From the NCBI GenBank assembly GCA_964465665.1, contig CAYXKM010000146.1, positions 1-7,483 of the forward strand: a DNA stretch of 7,483 nucleotides, read 5' to 3'. The translations under genes were made by a program, and so were the position numbers. Below the pieces are notes generated by a model. It had not been told where the DNA came from. It did no database searches and saw only the letters and a list, made by a program, of their open reading frames with translations. This document shows positions 6,371 to 7,483 of the stretch, piece by piece. Position 1 is the stretch's first letter, and every line of letters begins with the position of its first letter. This DNA comes from JAKEGN01 sp964465665 (GTDB lineage Bacteria > Pseudomonadota > Gammaproteobacteria > Steroidobacterales > Woeseiaceae).

Positions 6371-6853
6371 TCAGAGTATGGTGGGATTCGGCGCGTCACC
6401 GTAAATTTCTTCCGGGTCGAACACCTTTTCGGCGTCGGTGAATTCCAGATCCGGGGTTCGGCCGGCAGCATTGCCCAGCGGAATGCGGCGATAAAAACAC
6501 GAGCGGTATCCGACGTGGCAACTGGCACCGCCGGCGACGTCGACCTTGAGCCAAATGCAGTCCTGATCGTCGTCGATCAGCATTTCCCTGACTTTCTGCA
6601 CCAACCCGCTGGTTGCGCCCTTGTGCCACACCGTCTTTCGGCTGCGGCTGAAGTAATGGGCCTCGCCAGTGGTGATCGTAAGCCTTAATGCATCAGCGTT
6701 CATGAAGCCCTGCATAAGCAGTTCGCCGGTGTCTGCGTCGGTAGTAACTGCCGCAATCAGGCCGTGGTCATCAAAGCGCGGCGCCAGGTCTGTGCCTTCC
6801 TCTACTTGACGGACCGACAGCCGGGACTGAAACTCGATTGCTTGCTCGCTCAC
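6371..6853 (-). CDS. hisI: Phosphoribosyl-AMP cyclohydrolase (monofunctional HisI)
   Basis: HisI opens the purine ring of phosphoribosyl-AMP in the third step of histidine biosynthesis. With the GTG at 6853 as start the product has 160 residues. FDDHGLIAAV begins at 27 and WHKGATSG lies at 76-83. The acidic metal-binding cluster DDDQD is at 94-98, and SCHVGYRSCFYRR at 111-123 includes the Cys pair of the zinc site. There is no fused HisE domain, unlike E. coli HisIE. The GASCHVGYRSCFYR style is one I associate with alphaproteobacterial HisI. The frame is open further upstream, with an ATG at 6901 (176 residues) and a TTG at 6931. I prefer the GTG because a perfect TATAAT lies between it and the ATG, a GGTGAG stands just before it, and the extra residues look unconserved. 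No other his gene is nearby. Confidence 0.9.
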   Translation of the reverse strand: MSEQAIEFQSRLSVRQVEEGTDLAPRFDDHGLIAAVTTDADTGELLMQGFMNADALRLTITTGEAHYFSRSRKTVWHKGATSGLVQKVREMLIDDDQDCIWLKVDVAGGASCHVGYRSCFYRRIPLGNAAGRTPDLEFTDAEKVFDPEEIYGDAPNPTIL

Positions 6854-6889
6854 GTACTCACCGGAATGTTTCCCTGATTGGAACCCGGC

Positions 6890-6895
6890 ATTATA
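6890..6895 (-). promoter_or_regulatory. Candidate -10 element of hisI
   Basis: Read on the - strand, 6895-6890 is TATAAT, a perfect sigma-70 -10 hexamer. It would place transcription start near 6883, about 30 bases before the GTG start of hisI. The -35 position (about 6913-6918) reads AATCTC and matches poorly, so the promoter would be weak or activator-dependent. If real, it rules out translation from the ATG at 6901. Confidence 0.45.
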
Positions 6896-6915
6896 AGCCA
6901 TGGTGGTGCAGCGAG

Positions 6916-6932
6916 ATTGCCGGCCCGGCAAT
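6916..6932. promoter_or_regulatory. Perfect palindrome between hisI and cysS, possible operator
   Basis: The 17-base sequence ATTGCCGGCCCGGCAAT has 8-base arms (6916-6923 and 6925-6932) around a central C. It lies in the divergent control region, overlapping the expected -35 area of both the hisI and cysS promoters. Its position suits a dimeric DNA-binding protein controlling one or both genes. It could also act as a small hairpin. No regulator is identifiable from the site itself. Confidence 0.4.
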
Positions 6933-6946
6933 TAAACTGCGAGAGT

Positions 6947-6955
6947 TGCTATCAT
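6947..6955 (+). promoter_or_regulatory. Candidate extended -10 promoter of cysS
   Basis: TGCTATCAT at 6947-6955 is an extended -10 (TGn followed by TATCAT, 5 of 6 matches to TATAAT). Transcription would start near 6962, leaving a leader of about 20 bases before cysS. The -35 position holds GGCAAT, a poor match, as is common for extended -10 promoters. No T-box-like or other leader structure fits in so short a leader. Confidence 0.4.
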
Positions 6956-6982
6956 TGGCCATCCTCCGGCATTTGCAAGCTC

Positions 6983-7483
6983 ATGATGATTCACCTGCAC
7001 GACACCCTGAAGGGCGAGAAAGTCCTGTTCGAACCGTTAACACCCGGTAGTGTAACCATGTATCTCTGTGGTCCGACAGTCTACAACTACGCGCACATCG
7101 GCAATGCCCGTCCGGCAGTTGTGTTTGACCTGCTTGCCCGTTTGCTGCGACGTCGGTACCGGCTGACGTTTGCCCGAAACATTACGGACGTCGATGACAA
7201 GATCAATGCTGCGGCAGCTGCCGCGGGCAAACCGATCGAAGCAATAACCGAAAGGTTCATCGAGGCCTATAACGAGGACATGAGCGCACTCGGCGTTCAG
7301 GCTCCCGATGTCGAGCCGCGCGCGACCCGTCACATCGATGACATGATCCGGATGATCGAGGCATTGATCGACAAAGGTTACGCCTACGTTGCGGAAGCGC
7401 ATGTGCTGTTTGACGTATCTGCGTACAAGGAGTACGGACGACTGTCGCGGCGCGACCTGCGTGAAATGATTGCCGGCGCGCGC
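6983..7483 (+). CDS. cysS: Cysteinyl-tRNA synthetase, N-terminal part (cut by window edge)
   Basis: This class I enzyme charges tRNA-Cys with cysteine. The visible 167 residues run in frame to the last base, so about the first third of a protein that is usually about 460 residues long is seen. The catalytic Rossmann fold starts with MYLCGPTVYN at 26-35, whose Cys29 is a zinc ligand that selects cysteine. The class I HIGN motif is at 38-41, and FARNITDVDDKI at 63-74 is a strong family signature. RATRHIDDMI at 113-122 matches the usual RATEHI segment with one change. The KMSKS loop and tRNA-binding domain lie beyond the window. Two ATG codons stand in tandem, at 6983 and 6986, and either may be used; no strong Shine-Dalgarno sequence separates them. 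The gene diverges from hisI. Confidence 0.96.
   Translation, partial: MMIHLHDTLKGEKVLFEPLTPGSVTMYLCGPTVYNYAHIGNARPAVVFDLLARLLRRRYRLTFARNITDVDDKINAAAAAAGKPIEAITERFIEAYNEDMSALGVQAPDVEPRATRHIDDMIRMIEALIDKGYAYVAEAHVLFDVSAYKEYGRLSRRDLREMIAGAR

Noticed and set aside
1..7483. tRNA genes, CRISPR array, transposase, prophage or toxin-antitoxin genes
   Set aside because: I found no cloverleaf-like or repeat-spacer pattern and no protein motif of these classes. Nearly all bases are in housekeeping genes or short gaps.

Overview
The window is about 7.5 kb of chromosomal DNA of moderately high GC. It looks like a housekeeping region of a gammaproteobacterium. The best lineage clue is leuS followed directly by the outer-membrane lipoprotein gene lptE, a linkage known from E. 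coli and relatives. A homo-oligomeric ATP sulfurylase paired with an APS kinase, and a monofunctional HisI with the sequence style I associate with alphaproteobacteria, fit an environmental, possibly marine or sulfur-associated, lineage better than an enteric one. That placement is inference, not a measured phylogeny.

Layout from left to right: (1) cysC then sat on the + strand, 10 bp apart. Together they turn sulfate and ATP into APS and then PAPS. (2) A gap of about 150 bp, with short palindromes and at most weak promoter signals, before leuS (leucyl-tRNA synthetase). (3) lptE starts at a TTG inside the last codons of leuS, so the two genes overlap by 8 bp. (4) In the place where holA would follow lptE in E. 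coli lie two genes I cannot name: a 174-residue soluble protein with an HExxH motif (a putative zinc metallopeptidase-like protein) and a 232-residue protein with about six membrane helices. These four + strand genes are closely spaced and may be one transcription unit. (5) hisI lies on the - strand, converging on the membrane-protein gene with only 27 bp between stop codons. (6) hisI and cysS (cysteinyl-tRNA synthetase, cut by the right edge) diverge from a compact control region. It holds a perfect TATAAT on the - strand, an extended -10 on the + strand, and an 8-bp-arm palindrome between them.

Functionally the window combines sulfate activation, two aminoacyl-tRNA synthetases, LPS export, one histidine-biosynthesis step and two uncharacterised proteins. 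I see no insertion sequence, prophage, CRISPR array, RNA gene or toxin-antitoxin pair, and no sign of a large undescribed system. The most rewarding unknowns are the HExxH protein and its membrane-protein neighbour.
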